From Botryosphaeria dothidea (taxonomy: Eukaryota; Ascomycota; Dothideomycetes; Botryosphaeriales; Botryosphaeriaceae), in contig WWBZ02000073.1 of the NCBI GenBank assembly GCA_011503125.2, positions 2,356,001 through 2,420,000 on the forward strand: DNA of 64,000 nt, in the 5' to 3' direction. A program made the translations under genes and the position numbers. This document shows, in pieces, positions 10,913 to 22,903 of the stretch. The notes under the pieces were generated by a model. That model saw nothing but the letters and a program-made list of their open reading frames with translations. It was not told where the DNA came from and made no database searches. Every line of letters begins with the position of its first letter. The stretch's first letter is position 1.

Positions 10913-12311
10913 TCATTCCCCTCCTCTGCCACCGCCCCAAACCTTTGTATGCATACCGAAGCCATTCTTCTGCTTAACTCCTGGCATGACCGTGCTCATG
11001 GTGCGCAAGGGCCGGGTATCGCTGTCATCACCAACGCTGGGGGCACCAGAAGCCGCCGACGAGACGTTCTCCACCTCCACAGAGATTTCTTGCTGCTGGT
11101 GCACAACGAGAGGTCCTTCGCGCTGTCTGTAAGCGGGCTCATCCACATCGTCGACTCCGGCGCTGCGCATGTCTTTGTGGTGCACAACACCAACGCCGCC
11201 GCTGCGCATGATTTCCCTGAGCTCCAGATCGTCCTTGTCCTCGCGGTAGTGGCTGCTGACATCCTGGGGTTTCTTCTTGAGGTCCTCAGTATCAGAGCTG
11301 GTGGAAGAGTGGGAGCGGCCTCCATAGGTGTTGACAGTCGCTCCAGACTTGCTACCAGCTCCAGCCTCAACACGGTCGTTGAAAGGCCGGTTGTAATCGA
11401 AGGCTGTGTTGTTGGAGGTGGATCGAGAGACAGTGGCGATAAGATCGGCCATGGACATCTCAATCTTCAGCTTGACGATGTAGGCGAGAGGATGGAACTG
11501 CATGTAGACGAAAGAGTTCTTCAGAGACATCATGCCTGGGCACAGGTAAGCAGGTGTCCGATAGTCGCACCAGGCTAAGGGGGCTTACTGATGATAAGAA
11601 CATCCATGCTGAGGGAGAAGCCAATAATATAGATGTTGAACTTGACCAAGGACTCGTACTTCTTAAGACCTTGGCGCACCAAGTTCTTCTGGACGATGCG
11701 GATGAAGTACCAGTTGAGAGCAGCGTCAACGAGAAGGTAGATGACCTTCTCACAGCGATCCCAGACTTCATTGAGGTGGATGTATCCCTCAGTGATCTGG
11801 AGGCGAGCAGGGATCCAGACGCAGTAGACCGAGATGTTGATTGCGGTGATGAGCACGGCAACGGCGATCTTGAGGTGGAGTGCCTTTCTGCGGTTCACGA
11901 GAAGAACCGAGACTCTGTTAATGATAATCTGCAGGAGAAACTGGACCTGAAGGGCCCAGGTGGTGACTGCGTGGATTGTCAGCAGGGCCGAACACAAAAA
12001 AAAAAACAGCTGGAAAACATACGAATGCAGAAGTAGAAGGCAAAGCTCGGCGCAATGAAGCCCTTGAGATGCAGCCAGCAAATGATGCTGAAGGAAAGGC
12101 AGACGGAGATTTCGAGCCAAATCATCCAAATATAGGGCGAGTTCAGCCTGCTGGTGCCATGGCGTTTGGAGACATGGCGAGTCTGTTTGATGGCGGTCCA
12201 GGTGGTGAGGAAGCCGAAGCCAAGGGTGAAACCCCAGGCCAGACTGGCGATGTTCATGTCATCCTGAGTGACGGGCTGGTTCTTGAAGCCAGGGGCCAAA
12301 AGAGTGATCAT
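10913..12311 (-). CDS. fungal multi-pass (7-TM type) integral membrane protein
   Basis: Three exons on the minus strand, 12023-12311, 11589-11966 and 10913-11535, encode about 429 residues; introns are 56 and 53 bp. An in-frame ATG at 12371 would add 20 residues. The start at 12309-12311 is preferred because the conserved block FKNQPVTQDDMN follows closely. About seven hydrophobic segments occupy roughly residues 20-285 (for example ASLAWGFTLGFGFLTTWTAI, YIWMIWLEISVCLSFSII, VQFLLQIIINRVSVLLV, ALHLKIAVAVLITAINISVY). The last ~180 residues are hydrophilic, Ser/Asp/Glu-rich and probably cytoplasmic. The layout is that of a widespread ascomycete membrane protein family of unknown role, possibly receptor-like. 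I do not assign a ligand. Confidence 0.8.
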
Positions 12312-15300
12312 GGCGAAGTGATTGAGGGAACGACTGCTCGGCAATGGTCGGCAAGGTGCTGCATCCTTCAAGCTGGCGACGAGGCAGGGCCAAATCTATA
12401 TGTGCAGGGCTTCGGGCTGTTAGGAGAAGCTAAGTTGGGCGGATGGAGTTCTGGCGTTCTGGTGGCGCTGTAGCGTCGATGCTAGCTGTGGCTTTGGATG
12501 GTTCGTCTCGCACCTGGGCAGCCAGGCTAAGGATAGCGGACCCTTTTTCTCAGAGACTTCCGGTTCCTGATCTACGGACTTTGGAGCCCAAAGATGAGGA
12601 ACCACCGGTGCTACAGCTGGCAACGCTCTACTCTACCACGCGCGGCGGAGCACAGCACTCGGCACTTGCTTCATGGCGTGCGGTCGGCTGTGCAGAGCAG
12701 CTGTCCTCACGAGAATGCAGGCACCAGGCGTATCGGCTCTGTCGACGCAGCGACGTGGGCAGACTGCCCTCCACGCGGTGCGATTCGGGGCTTGTCAGAG
12801 CTTGGCTGAGTGGTGACATGGGCGGCGACGACGGCGATCAGCGCAGCGAGAGCAGCGATGAGAGCAGCGATGAGAGCAGCAGCACACGTTCAGGTACCAG
12901 GCACTTCACGCACCAGGAAGCAGGCCCGGCGCCGCGGCTGCCCGGGGCGAGGACGGCGACTACCCACCGGCGCGCCGACTGTGTGCCGGCGCGCAGCCAG
13001 TCCCCCCGCTACCACCTAGCGCACATCTAGACCTCCGCTATTGCTCGACCCGGCTGGACCGCCGTCGCCAGTCTGTCCAATTGGCGACTTCGTCATTTGT
13101 CAAGCCCGAACAGCTGCTCGACGAGGACCCTTTTCCATTGTTGCTGCCAGTCTGGCCGCGTCCCGGACTCTCCAGCTCCGGATCAGCGCGCGTCTGCAAG
13201 ACCGCTGCTCGCTATGACCCAGACCCGACCATCAGTTCTCCGCCCGCCCTTCTCCGATAGGGCGCCAGCCGGAAACGCGTCCGCCATCCAAACGCACGGC
13301 CAAACAGGCAAGCCTCCAGCTGGCGGAATGACGAGCTCCATCATCACTTGAGCCCGCCATCATCCTGTGCCTGGGTATTCCAAACCGAGCCCGCCGCTAC
13401 TCCAGATGCGTCACAGCCCGCTGCATGTTCCAGACTGCGCCATCGCGAACGCACTTCCTCCGCTGCTCTGCCCCCCCCCCCCCCCCCCCCCCCCCTCAAC
13501 GTCATACTCGAAACGGTTATCTATCTCTGGCACACAGCTTTCTTTGGTTGCGCCCTGAAGCACGAGCTATGTGGTCCCGTGTGGTGCGGGGATGTGCTCA
13601 GGCCATCGTGTGCGCTCTTGTGGTGGCTGACCTGCGAATAATGCTAAATGCTGACCAGCCAACCAGGCGTCTGCAAGATTGCGCTGCAAATAGCCTCTGC
13701 ATCCCGCGTCGTACGACGAGGCTTTTTTACGATGCTTAGCACTGCTCTAAGTTGTGTCCTGTCCCATGTATGATGAAAGCACCAGCAAAAGGCCTTCACA
13801 CCTGGCGTCCCCGTAGAGATATCCCCGCATCTTCGCCTTGGACCCCGGCGCCCAGGTTGCTCCTTGCGTCGCTCGCGGCCGATCAAAAGGCTTAGGGGCG
13901 CTGCTTAACTGTCCCGCGCGCGCAATCACTGCCATGGCACATGGCACCGGCTTGCCGATCGGCAGACTGTTTCTCTCGGGCTTCATGTGAATGCGGCTTT
14001 TCTTCTATGTCTACCGCACGCCGCCTCTAGTTCGTCCAAAGTCACCGGGTATTATTCCCGCATTCGTCCAATCGGGTACGCCGTTATCTTGCTTCCCGAC
14101 CCCTGGAGATCTCCTGCCGTAAGCACTTGTCGACAATCTCTCTCCTACCGCTACGCTCGAAGAAATTTAATAATTACCCAAATTTTCATAGCGACGCGGC
14201 ATCCTGCCCACCGATCGCCAAGGGACGCGCATCTTGGATCTTCTCGAAGCCAAACTTTCTGCACTACTCTCCAAAGCACGCACGCATCTCCACTCTCTAG
14301 TCTCATTTCAATTTCCAACTTTGTCTTGGCACCTCCCGTTTCGTGCTCATGTTACGTGCGAATTCTCTCCCACAGTCTAATTTAGAAGTAGTCTAGACAA
14401 GGCGTCTTAATTCATGACGAAATCATGCAGAGACAAAGAGTCTCGAGCTCTAGTTGCTTCCGCGCTTCTCATCTTTCGCGAAGGTCAATTCACTTTACGC
14501 CCCTGGAGTCTTTACTGGTAGGGTCTGCCAGCCAAGTATGCCGCCCACTCGAGTTATAAGCCTTGCGTACCTGTGCAGCGTACTGTTCCTACAGGATTCC
14601 AGTGGTTCTTGTTTTGACTTTTTCCACATCTACAAGGAGTTGGAACGACATATGAACCATACTAAGAATTTTGCACAGCAACGCCGCACCTTTCGACCCT
14701 AGCCATAAAGAAACGCCTAGCCAAACTATCTATAAATCTTGCCATGATCCTATTCTCCCAGTTATCTCAAACTAGTGGACTTGTGCGCTTTCAGCAGGTG
14801 TTCATTGTACCACAACCCTTCGTATTCGTGGCGAGGAATCATTACTATCAAAGCTGACGATGTACACCTCATGCAGATACAGCAGCGGCGCATGAAGGTC
14901 AGCACGGTCCTCGGGCCCGATGCGGAATGCACGCTGACAACGTCGTTTCACAAAGCTGTGGAAGAGTGGGTCAAGGTTTCATAGTGTTTCTACATGAACA
15001 CGCTCTATTTCGTCGCATCGATTCTAACAATAATTCAAACGCGTCGACTCGGCACTAGGTAGTTTCTTCGAAAAATATACTGCGGGGCGCATCTGCCGGC
15101 GAGGTCAAGAAGCCGCTCGCGGCTAATGTACCCCACATTACGGGATGCTTGCTTTTTCCCACCGCGGCAATCTCTCGAAACGGAATCAGGGGTTGCCATG
15201 AAACCTTACAAGTGGGTCTATAGCGTCAGGTTCGGCCTGTGGTAGTACTTGCTGAAGTCATTCCATTTATGCCATTTCATCAGGTAGTAATTCAAGAGCC

Positions 15301-15680
15301 TCTTAACCTTGGGGGTGTCTGGCGGCACAGCTACTATTCTTCGACCTTTAGCCGATTCTCTTCGCACCGCTAAGCCTATCCCGAATGAAGAGGAATCTTC
15401 GTACTTGGTTGCGGCCCGCCCCACAGATGAAAGTCCGTCGGACCGTCCCGGTCAGGGACTGCGGAGGGAAGAAGGCTGGGATATGCGCTCTTGCGTCGAT
15501 CATAGCCCCAATATAATTTTTCCTCCAGTCAAAGCCGTCAGTTCTCTAAGCGGAGAGACATCAGAAGCACTTATTAGAACATTGGTTTAGGGGAAAGAAG
15601 CTCCCACGAAACATGCATCCACCGTTCTTCCTTCATCCCACCACCACCAAGATCACAAGTCCAACCGCTTTTCCAACACC
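12312..15680. other. long intergenic region, no gene recognised
   Basis: About 3.4 kb lie between the start of the membrane protein gene and the polygalacturonase start. Many short frames exist on both strands but none shows a domain or a supported exon chain. Local features are a tandem GAGAGCAGCGAT-type repeat at about 12,846-12,885 and a 25-base C run at 13,471-13,495. An unannotated non-coding RNA or a fast-evolving multi-exon gene cannot be excluded. Confidence 0.4.
13471..13495. repeat. homopolymer tract of 25 cytosines
   Basis: Positions 13,471-13,495 are uninterrupted C, in non-coding DNA. Such a run is unusual for this genome and is a likely site of length error in sequencing. Confidence 0.95.
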
Positions 15681-16904
15681 ATGAGATCCATCCCATTGAT
15701 CGCGCCATTACTCAGCGCGTTTGTGGTAGCCATTGCCCTCCCCACGTCAGCAAATTCCTCTCCCACGAGCAACCCGACACGCCGTGCCGTCTGTACGCCC
15801 GTCGCCGGTGGCTCGCCAACCACCGATGATGTCCCCGCAATAGCATCCGCCCTGGCCGACTGTGGAGCCAGCGGCACCATCGTTTTTCCCGAAGGCTCGA
15901 CATACCACGCCAACTCGGTCCTCGATCTCTCCTCCTGCTCTGGCTGCGACATGCAAATAGAGGGGCTCCTTCAATTCACGAGCTCAACCGCCTACTGGTC
16001 CGGCCGGATGGCCATGATGCTCCTCAAAGACGTCCAAGGCGCCAAGATCCGCAGTCTGACCGGGAACGGGGTCATCGACGGCAACGGCCAGGAGGCGTGG
16101 GACCTGTTCGCCTCGAACAGCAGTTACGAGCGGCCGACGCTGCTGTACATCAGCGGCGGTGCCGACATCGTTGTCAGCGGCCTCCGCCAGAAGGACCCGC
16201 CCAACGTCTTCATCTCCGTGAATGGCGGCGCACAACGCGTGGCGTTCTCAGAGCTGCGCATGGACGCGACGTCCAATTCGACGAACCCCCCAAAGAACAC
16301 CGATGGCTTTGATGTCGGGGACAGCACGGGTGTGACGCTGTATGACATTGACGTGTCAAACGACGACGATTGCGTGGCATTCAAGCCCGGTGCGAATTAC
16401 GTGACGATCGAGCAGATCACTTGTACAGGCAGTCACGGTATTTCGGTTGGTTCGCTGGGGAAGACGAACGACGATACGGTCAGGAACATCTATGCAAGCA
16501 ACGTGGCCATGATCAACAGCACAAAGGCAGCTGGGATCAAGACTTACCCAGGCAGTGACGGTCATGGCTCTTCAACCGTTTCGAATGTGACCTTTACTGG
16601 ATTCACTGTGAGGGATTGCGACTACGCCTTTCAAGTACAAAGCTGCTATGGCGAGGAGGCGGGGTATTGCGAGAGTAACCCGGGCGGTGCCCAGATAAGT
16701 GACGTCGTAGTGAAAAACTTCAGCGGAACAACGAGCTCTAAATACGACCCAACGACGGCGAATCTCAACTGCGGTACGGACGGTACTTGCGGCATCACGA
16801 TTTCTGACTGGACTGTCAAGGCTCCCTCCGGGGAGAATCAGATCCTATGTTCCAACACTCCAAATAGCCTAGGAGTGACTTGCACAGACGGAGCATCAGG
16901 ATGA
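15681..16904 (+). CDS. secreted polygalacturonase, glycoside hydrolase family 28
   Basis: A single exon encodes 407 residues with a signal peptide at about 1-23. GH28 catalytic blocks are present in order: NTDGFDVG (206-213, catalytic Asp), NDDDCVAFKPG (general acid Asp pair at about 229-230), GSHGISVGSLG (250-260, catalytic His) and AGIKTYPG (the RIK-type substrate Lys, here GIK, at about residue 286). Several N-glycosylation sequons and paired cysteines are visible. The block pattern resembles exo-acting or xylogalacturonan-type members, but endo against exo cannot be settled from sequence. The enzyme hydrolyses galacturonan linkages in pectin outside the cell. The lack of introns contrasts with most genes in the window. 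Confidence 0.9.
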   Translation: MRSIPLIAPLLSAFVVAIALPTSANSSPTSNPTRRAVCTPVAGGSPTTDDVPAIASALADCGASGTIVFPEGSTYHANSVLDLSSCSGCDMQIEGLLQFTSSTAYWSGRMAMMLLKDVQGAKIRSLTGNGVIDGNGQEAWDLFASNSSYERPTLLYISGGADIVVSGLRQKDPPNVFISVNGGAQRVAFSELRMDATSNSTNPPKNTDGFDVGDSTGVTLYDIDVSNDDDCVAFKPGANYVTIEQITCTGSHGISVGSLGKTNDDTVRNIYASNVAMINSTKAAGIKTYPGSDGHGSSTVSNVTFTGFTVRDCDYAFQVQSCYGEEAGYCESNPGGAQISDVVVKNFSGTTSSKYDPTTANLNCGTDGTCGITISDWTVKAPSGENQILCSNTPNSLGVTCTDGASG

Positions 16905-17246
16905 AATGCAGGATATAGGAGAATCAGTGCCATTAGCCATGAGCCAGCTCTATAAGTATATAAGAACTCGAAAAGGTTCAAGAAACAAGAAAGAGGAAAA
17001 TCAAAGAAATTGACAACACTGTAGCAAAAATTATGCAAGAAACAATCGCAAAGTTGTATATTGAGCAACACAACGATTCCTGAACTCCAGGGCATTCGGA
17101 GAAAACTCAAAGAGTAAATGAACAGTAATGTTCCTTGTTACCAAAGTGGTGGTTGCGGTATTCGAAGCTGTGAACTCGCCGAAAGCTTGCGAGCTTGTAG
17201 TAATGCCACAGGAAATGCCATCCTTGGTTTTTAACTGCCTGAGCAC
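16905..17246. other. intergenic between convergent genes
   Basis: This 342-bp interval lies between the 3' ends of the polygalacturonase (+) and the Yvc1-type channel (-). It is A-rich at 16,940-17,040. Nothing else is seen. Confidence 0.5.
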
Positions 17247-19374
17247 TTACTGGATCATGGAGCTCACCATTTCGCGAAGCTCTGTGATCTCTCTCCTCAA
17301 CTGTCTGACCTCCACAACGGCTTGTTCGACACCGATCTCTGGTGCCACTTCCTCACATTTCTTCGTCCAGCCTTCAGACTCAAGATCGAGCTCACTAGAT
17401 AGCTCTTCCCACTCCTCTATGGTGTCGTCATCTTCTTCGCCACGTTTGCGGTTATCTTTAACCTTGTGGGCCTCGTATGTCTCAATGGCAGCCGTGATCA
17501 GCAGCAAGGGCGAGTAGATGACACCCATGACATAGTCGTTCAGACGGCCATAGTGTTTCTCATCCAACCACCATTCGAATGGAATAATGATCAAAAAGAG
17601 CTCAATCAGGTTGAAAGCTGGAACAATCAGCAACAGCGCAATAGAGATTCGTGACTAGAGTGGGCAGGGCGATATGACACTTACGGGCAATGAAAACATT
17701 CTCATCGGGAGCTCGGACGAACTGCATCGTCTTTTGGGAAAGCTGCCATAGCGGATTAGTATGACAAGTATTACAGTGAGGGTGGTTAGAACATACCAGT
17801 GCCATGTACTCATCGATGGCGTTGTCAGTGATGTCCTCATATGCGCTGTTGTACAGTGCGATGAGAATATTGAGCAGAACTTGCGCAGAAGTTAGTGCAT
17901 GCGTACAAGAGAACCGGAATAGCTGGAAGACTCACCGACCATGACCACAAATGTGAAAATATAGTACAAGATCAGGCCGAATGGAGGTGCGAAGCGCTCG
18001 AATCCATCAAATTCAGGAGACTGCATGATCGCGTTCAACATGGCCTGTGTAATGAATGAAAAGGCAGTGATCTTTGAGTCGACCTGGTCCATGCCAATGA
18101 ACGCCTGGAAGAATCCGACCAGGATGACCAGAAGAAGGGCAAAGAAAATCAGAGACTCTTTCATCATGACCTTCAAAACCACAAGCATGGCTCCGAAGAA
18201 ACGGAAGGTATCCAGATAAAGCAAAAGGCGCATCCAAAACATCGGAGCACTAAAGGCCAAGAAGTTGTAGCTGAGAGTGTTGTAGCGGATTCGTGGCTCC
18301 GAGTCGAGATCATGCCCAAGGGCAATCATCCGGGTGATAAAAGATACGGTGAGGAGAGCATAGAGCGTGCTATTGAAAACATTCCAGAAGCCAATGTAGT
18401 AGCGGCCCACTTTCCAGAACTTTGCCATTTCATCGAAGATGAAGGCTGCAGTGAAGATGTAGAGGAGACCTTCAACGACGTCGAGATCACCGTCCGGGTT
18501 GATGGTATTGATCGCACCCGTGTAAAGGGCCAGGTATATAAGGGAGATGAGGATCTGGAGGGCGTTTTGATACGCTGGCACACGCATGCGATCAGGATCC
18601 AGATGCGTCCAGTAGATGGTGTTGCCCTTCTGCTTCCAGTCAATGAAACGCGAGGGGTCTTCGTCGTCCTGCACCAGCCAACCGCGCCAGAGATGGCTGA
18701 TGCATTTCTGGTAGCCGGAAGAACCGATAACTCGCAGCGCGTGCAAGTCCACAGATCTCTCAACAACATTTGCGGGCATGGTCTCCTCGCCATCCACGAC
18801 TATGGAGTAGCGCTTAAGAAGGACATCTTCGAGCAAGTAAGGCATGTCTTCCTCGCTCTCAATGCTGCTAGACGTTAGTGGCTGGTTCAATGCCTACCAA
18901 GAGCAGTCACCCGACTCACATTCGCTTTGCAATAACCTCGCAGGCCACGGCGCGAACGTCGTGCAGGTCAGAATCCCATAGCTCGAGAATCGCCTGTCTC
19001 CGGAACCATTTTTTCACGACCAGCAGGCAGTAGACGACGCATGCTTTGTACTCTTCGCCTCCAGCGGATGCAGCCAATTTGACCACAGAGGGCGTGATGA
19101 TGTGGCTGTGGGCGCGGGTAACCAGAGCTTCCTCGATCTCGCAAGGAATTACAACCTCGATCTGATGCTTGAGTCGGAGGGCGATTTTGGTCACTTCCTT
19201 GGCCGGAATGGGTGAAGGTGGTACATCGTCCCGGCGGGTAGGGAGCACTGTAGAAGAGTGAGAAACGACACAGTATTCGAAGCCTCAAGACTTACAGGCG
19301 CGCATCTCATCGCGCACGCGAGGCCGGTCGCGCCGGCTCTTGTCGAGGTTGAAGAGCCGAGCCCAGCGTACCAT
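17247..19374 (-). CDS. YVC1: TRP-like vacuolar cation channel Yvc1/TrpY1
   Basis: Six exons on the minus strand (19296-19374, 18920-19247, 17936-18864, 17797-17879, 17685-17742, 17247-17617) encode 615 residues. All five introns are 48-67 bp with GT..AG ends and correct phase. The N-terminal 150 residues are the soluble part with LRLKHQIEVVIPCEIEEA. Six or more hydrophobic segments follow, including ALQILISLIYLALYTGAINT, MLVVLKVMMKESLIFFALLL and the pore-proximal FGLILYYIFTFVVMVVLLNI. The post-channel NILIALYNSAYEDITDNA block is typical of fungal TRP channels. An acidic coiled-coil tail (VEVRQLRREITELREMV) ends the protein. The family releases calcium from the vacuole on stretch or hyperosmotic shock. 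The reading could begin further upstream; the ATG at 19,374 is the first in frame that I found. Confidence 0.88.
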
Positions 19375-19981
19375 GGCGGCTAGCGGCGCGTTCGTCGAGC
19401 TTTGCCTGGAGACGGTGGGGTTGTCGGTGTTGCGCAAAGCTAGCTGTGCAGAATAGCTGGGCCGAGACCTTCGTTACAAGCAGTGCTAGAAGTCAATGGG
19501 TGCGTTGGCGAAAGATCTCTTCCAGCAAGAAAAAGTGGGCAGAGTTGGATACACGGGCGGGTGCATCTGCGGGGCGGCCATAGCTCCTTGGCCGGTGGCC
19601 GACGCGTGACGTGTGCTAGGCGCGCCATCTCAGGCCTCGGATCGCGCCGACGGGCTGTGCGAGCGCCTATCAGAGACCATTTTTGGTTTGCTATCAAACA
19701 CCGCCCAATCGCACTCAAATGCCTCATGTACACAGTAAAGCACGACTCCGCCCGCGGCCAAGACACAAAGAAATAGGTATATTGGCTGATTTTGCCGCTC
19801 CGTCGCTAATGCATTGCGGCAGCCTGGCTCCGATCTATGTCACCCCAATTTTGTTCCCTGTTTTCTATCACCAGGACCAACGTCTGCTTTGATGTGCTGC
19901 TGCATCCTCACAGCTCCATACGTCCATTTGCCACCCAGGAATTTTTTTCTTGCGTCAAACATCAAGGGTACAACCGGGCCC
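19375..19981. other. intergenic region
   Basis: This 607-bp interval is upstream of the channel gene and downstream of eIF2-alpha (both minus strand). No gene is recognised. Confidence 0.5.
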
Positions 19982-21027
19982 TTAGCTGTGGATCTCGCCC
20001 TCGTCGCTCTCACTCTCATCCTCATCACCGCTGACCTGCTGGTTCTCACGCTCTCTCTGGTCCATGAGAGCCTGCAGCTCTGCATCATCGCTCTCGGTGA
20101 CAGCCTTGGGTGCCATCTTGACTCTGCAGCTGCCGCCGTCGTAGCCAGTAATGCACTTGGTGACCTCCTCAATTGACTGCTCAAGACTGGCAATGCCGGC
20201 GCTCTTGTCCAGGCACTGGCTGGTCAAGACGTACAGCGGCGGCGACACGAGCCTGACCTTGACAGAGTTGTCGGCAGTGTTGTGCGCCTCGGCCTTGCGC
20301 AGCGCATCCTTGACGGCATCGATACCCTCGTAGCCGAAGCACGTAACCTCAATATCGGCGCGGACCTTCGTGGGCTGGGGAGTGAGACGCTTGCCAATGT
20401 AGGACAGGAGCTCAGCCTTAGTGGCCTCGTTGGGAAACTGGATCTCGGACCAGACATCGGGGTTGGTGATGGATAGCTTGAAGGCGTCCAGCGAGTGGCC
20501 GTACTTCCTGTTAAGCGGCCAGCCAATGGTCTGGTACAGCTCCTCGAGCGGCGTGCGCGTCTTCTCGGCTACGTGGCGCATGATTGAGTGGACCATCTTG
20601 CTCTTGTTGTAGCGCTCCTCGCATTTGACAATATCTTCGGGGGAGACACGACGCTTGGAAAGGTCGATGTAGCCTGCCAACCTGTCAGCGCGCCACTCTC
20701 TCCGTATGTGCAGGCGACGCTCGCTCACCCTTCTCTTTGTCAACCCTGAGCACAACGACGACCTCGTTGCGGCCAACGCGGATGAGCTTTTGGATACTAC
20801 GAATACGACGCCTCGAGAGTTCGCTGAGAAGGATCATGCCGTCGATGTTGTCGTACTCGAGCAGCTTCACGTACGCGCCCATCTCTGCGATCTGCAGATT
20901 TGATCAGCATGCGCCTCACAGGACGCCGGTGACGGGGCTTGTGCACCTGCTTCACGTTCACCATGACAAAGCTCTCCACCTCCGGGTACTTCTCTTCGTA
21001 GAAGCGGCAGTTCGTATAGGACGACAT
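19982..21027 (-). CDS. SUI2: translation initiation factor eIF2 subunit alpha
   Basis: Three exons on the minus strand (20947-21027, 20729-20891, 19982-20673) encode 311 residues, the normal family length; both introns are 55 bp. The N-terminal S1-type RNA-binding domain starts [20 protein letters not shown] and continues [20 protein letters not shown]. The regulatory loop [12 protein letters not shown] contains the conserved phosphorylated serine (Ser53 counting Met, equivalent to yeast Ser51), the target of Gcn2-type kinases. The helical domain ([20 protein letters not shown]) and the alpha-beta C-terminal domain follow, with an acidic tail ([11 protein letters not shown]). The protein is part of the eIF2-GTP-initiator tRNA ternary complex. 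Exons are clean and conserved. Confidence 0.97.
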
Positions 21028-21379
21028 CTTGTTCTGTGGTTGTGGTCCTCGTGGACTTGCTCGTCGAGTGTACTGAGATTTCTCTGGTCGCTAGTGCCCT
21101 TGCTGTTGGGGTTTGAGGATGTTGCGTCGGTGGAGGGAGGGATGCCCGGTGGTGGGACTTCGAGGCGGACGCGCGGGGTGGTGGGTTGGAGTCAGTGAGT
21201 TGTCGGCGGTGACTACGACAGGCGAGAATTCACAGGCACATTTGGTGGGGCGAAGAACCGCCGCCAAGATTTCAGCGCAACGTAGCGCCCAACCATCATC
21301 CGCTCCCGCTCCCGAGCTACCCGACGAATCAGGATGATCTACCTCCTCGTGCCAGTCCATCTACAGCATTGCCTTCAGC
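21028..21379. other. intergenic, eIF2-alpha promoter region
   Basis: About 350 bp upstream of the eIF2-alpha ATG. No gene or clear core promoter motif is seen. Confidence 0.45.
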
Positions 21380-21626
21380 TCAAGATGTTATTGATGCAGC
21401 TTGCACCATTCTCTTTTTCCCTGAAGAACTCGTCAGATTTCTGGTAAGACGCTCTTCTGCCGCTTGACTGCTACTGAATTTGGTGGCCAGTGCACTTTCA
21501 AGGCCTTTAAGCCGTGCTTGAGCATTTTCGATGGTCTGTCCCAAGATCGAAAGACTGGGGAGGAAAAAGCAGTCACATAGCCGGCGGCAAGGGGGAGGGG
21601 AACATGCCTTTGGACAGCTCAAGCAT
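21380..21626 (-). CDS. candidate small coiled-coil protein, hypothetical
   Basis: A possible two-exon gene on the minus strand, 21604-21626 and 21380-21554, would encode about 65 residues. The 49-bp intron is of usual size and ends in CCCCAG, but its donor (GTTCCC) is weak. The product would be amphipathic, with GQTIENAQARLKGLESALAT predicted as a helix, followed by SSSQAAEERLTRNL and a basic tail. I do not recognise a family. It may be part of a longer gene with an upstream exon, or a chance frame. Confidence 0.25.
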
Positions 21627-22903
21627 GGTTAGGTGGTGCCATATCAATTGCAATGACTTATACAGATCACGTATGATATGACCGTGTCTCCGACTTCAAC
21701 AATGTATGGGATCTGTGGAAGCTTACTCTACAGCGCTGTTGGTGGAAGCGGCCCGATGGCTAGCTGAAGCTAGACCATGAAATACCCCGCGTACTAGCGT
21801 TCGGCTGTACACTTCGTCCGTATCACGTTCCATCGAACTTGGCTATCCAGCGTTCCGTCAGATCCGTCTTCGTCTTCGCCTTCAGGCTGGCTAGACCCTT
21901 ACGTGTTCGTACCTGCACGTAAGACGAGTTAAGACAATAAATTGTATGTAGCACAGGGACCCGCGTGCTGATGGCCAACGCGGACTATGCGCCACTGTAT
22001 ATACATATAACTCGTATTTGAAAAGCCATCGCCTTGATAGAGGCACGCAAGCAAGATTTATTGACAATCGTCAGCTCAGCTTGTTTTGGCACGGACGAGT
22101 GGTCCGTCACTTTGGTGCATCCAGCATCCAAAGGCCTTGGCATCACCGGAACACAAATTCTGGGCCTTAGCTGAATAGACGACGTTCTTAACACGGTCAG
22201 GAGGAGAAGCAATGATTGACGTCTGGCTTGTTTCACTCAGCGCACAGCCTACCGAGGTGCCCGCACGTTGGACGAACCAAGCGAAGTTCTCCTCGTTTCA
22301 GAGGCCACACTCAAGACCGTCACGAGCACCGAAAAGTCTTTGGTGCTGGCCCGGCATGGAAACCAGGCGGCTTCAGCCGGAAAGACCGGGGGATGGCTGT
22401 ATGTGATTTCTTGTTCCACCGCCAAGCACTCCGCTCCGCCGCCCAGCAAAAGTGCTCATTGGCCGGTGCACGAGCAAGGTTGCCGATCAACCTTCAGCAA
22501 ACGGCCTCCCGTGATCCGAATTGGCTCAATCTGGGTTATGCTTTTTGCGGCTGAACAGCAAGGTTGTCAGATCCTCCCCGCCTCGTAACCAGTGAGAATG
22601 CAATGTCACCCTGCTGTCAGCTAGACAGGCAGGATTGCCAACACCAACATGACCCCGTCGGTCCCGCCGCTTCAGCCTGCGCCCGCAATTTAAGGTTTCC
22701 GCCTTACGGGGCTTGGCGCTCCTGAAATCTCTCGGTCTGGGGAATATCATGTGCTGGGCCCCGTTCCAATAAACCTGCCTCTCCATCCCTTCCCCCTGGC
22801 CCTGCTAGAGTTTCCCCTCTAGTATCTGCGAAACAGCGTTCTAGTCAACCGCATTCAACTACACGTTCGTTTTTGAGCTCAAGGCCTCAGTCCATCCTAC
22901 ATC
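21627..22903. other. intergenic region, no gene recognised
   Basis: About 1.3 kb upstream of the small secreted protein gene. Short frames only. The last 150 bp are pyrimidine-rich and likely promoter and leader. Confidence 0.45.

Noticed and set aside
12443..13030. 195-codon open frame on the plus strand
   Set aside because: No domain, Arg/Ser-rich composition typical of a chance frame in GC-rich DNA, and it overlaps the upstream region of the membrane protein gene.
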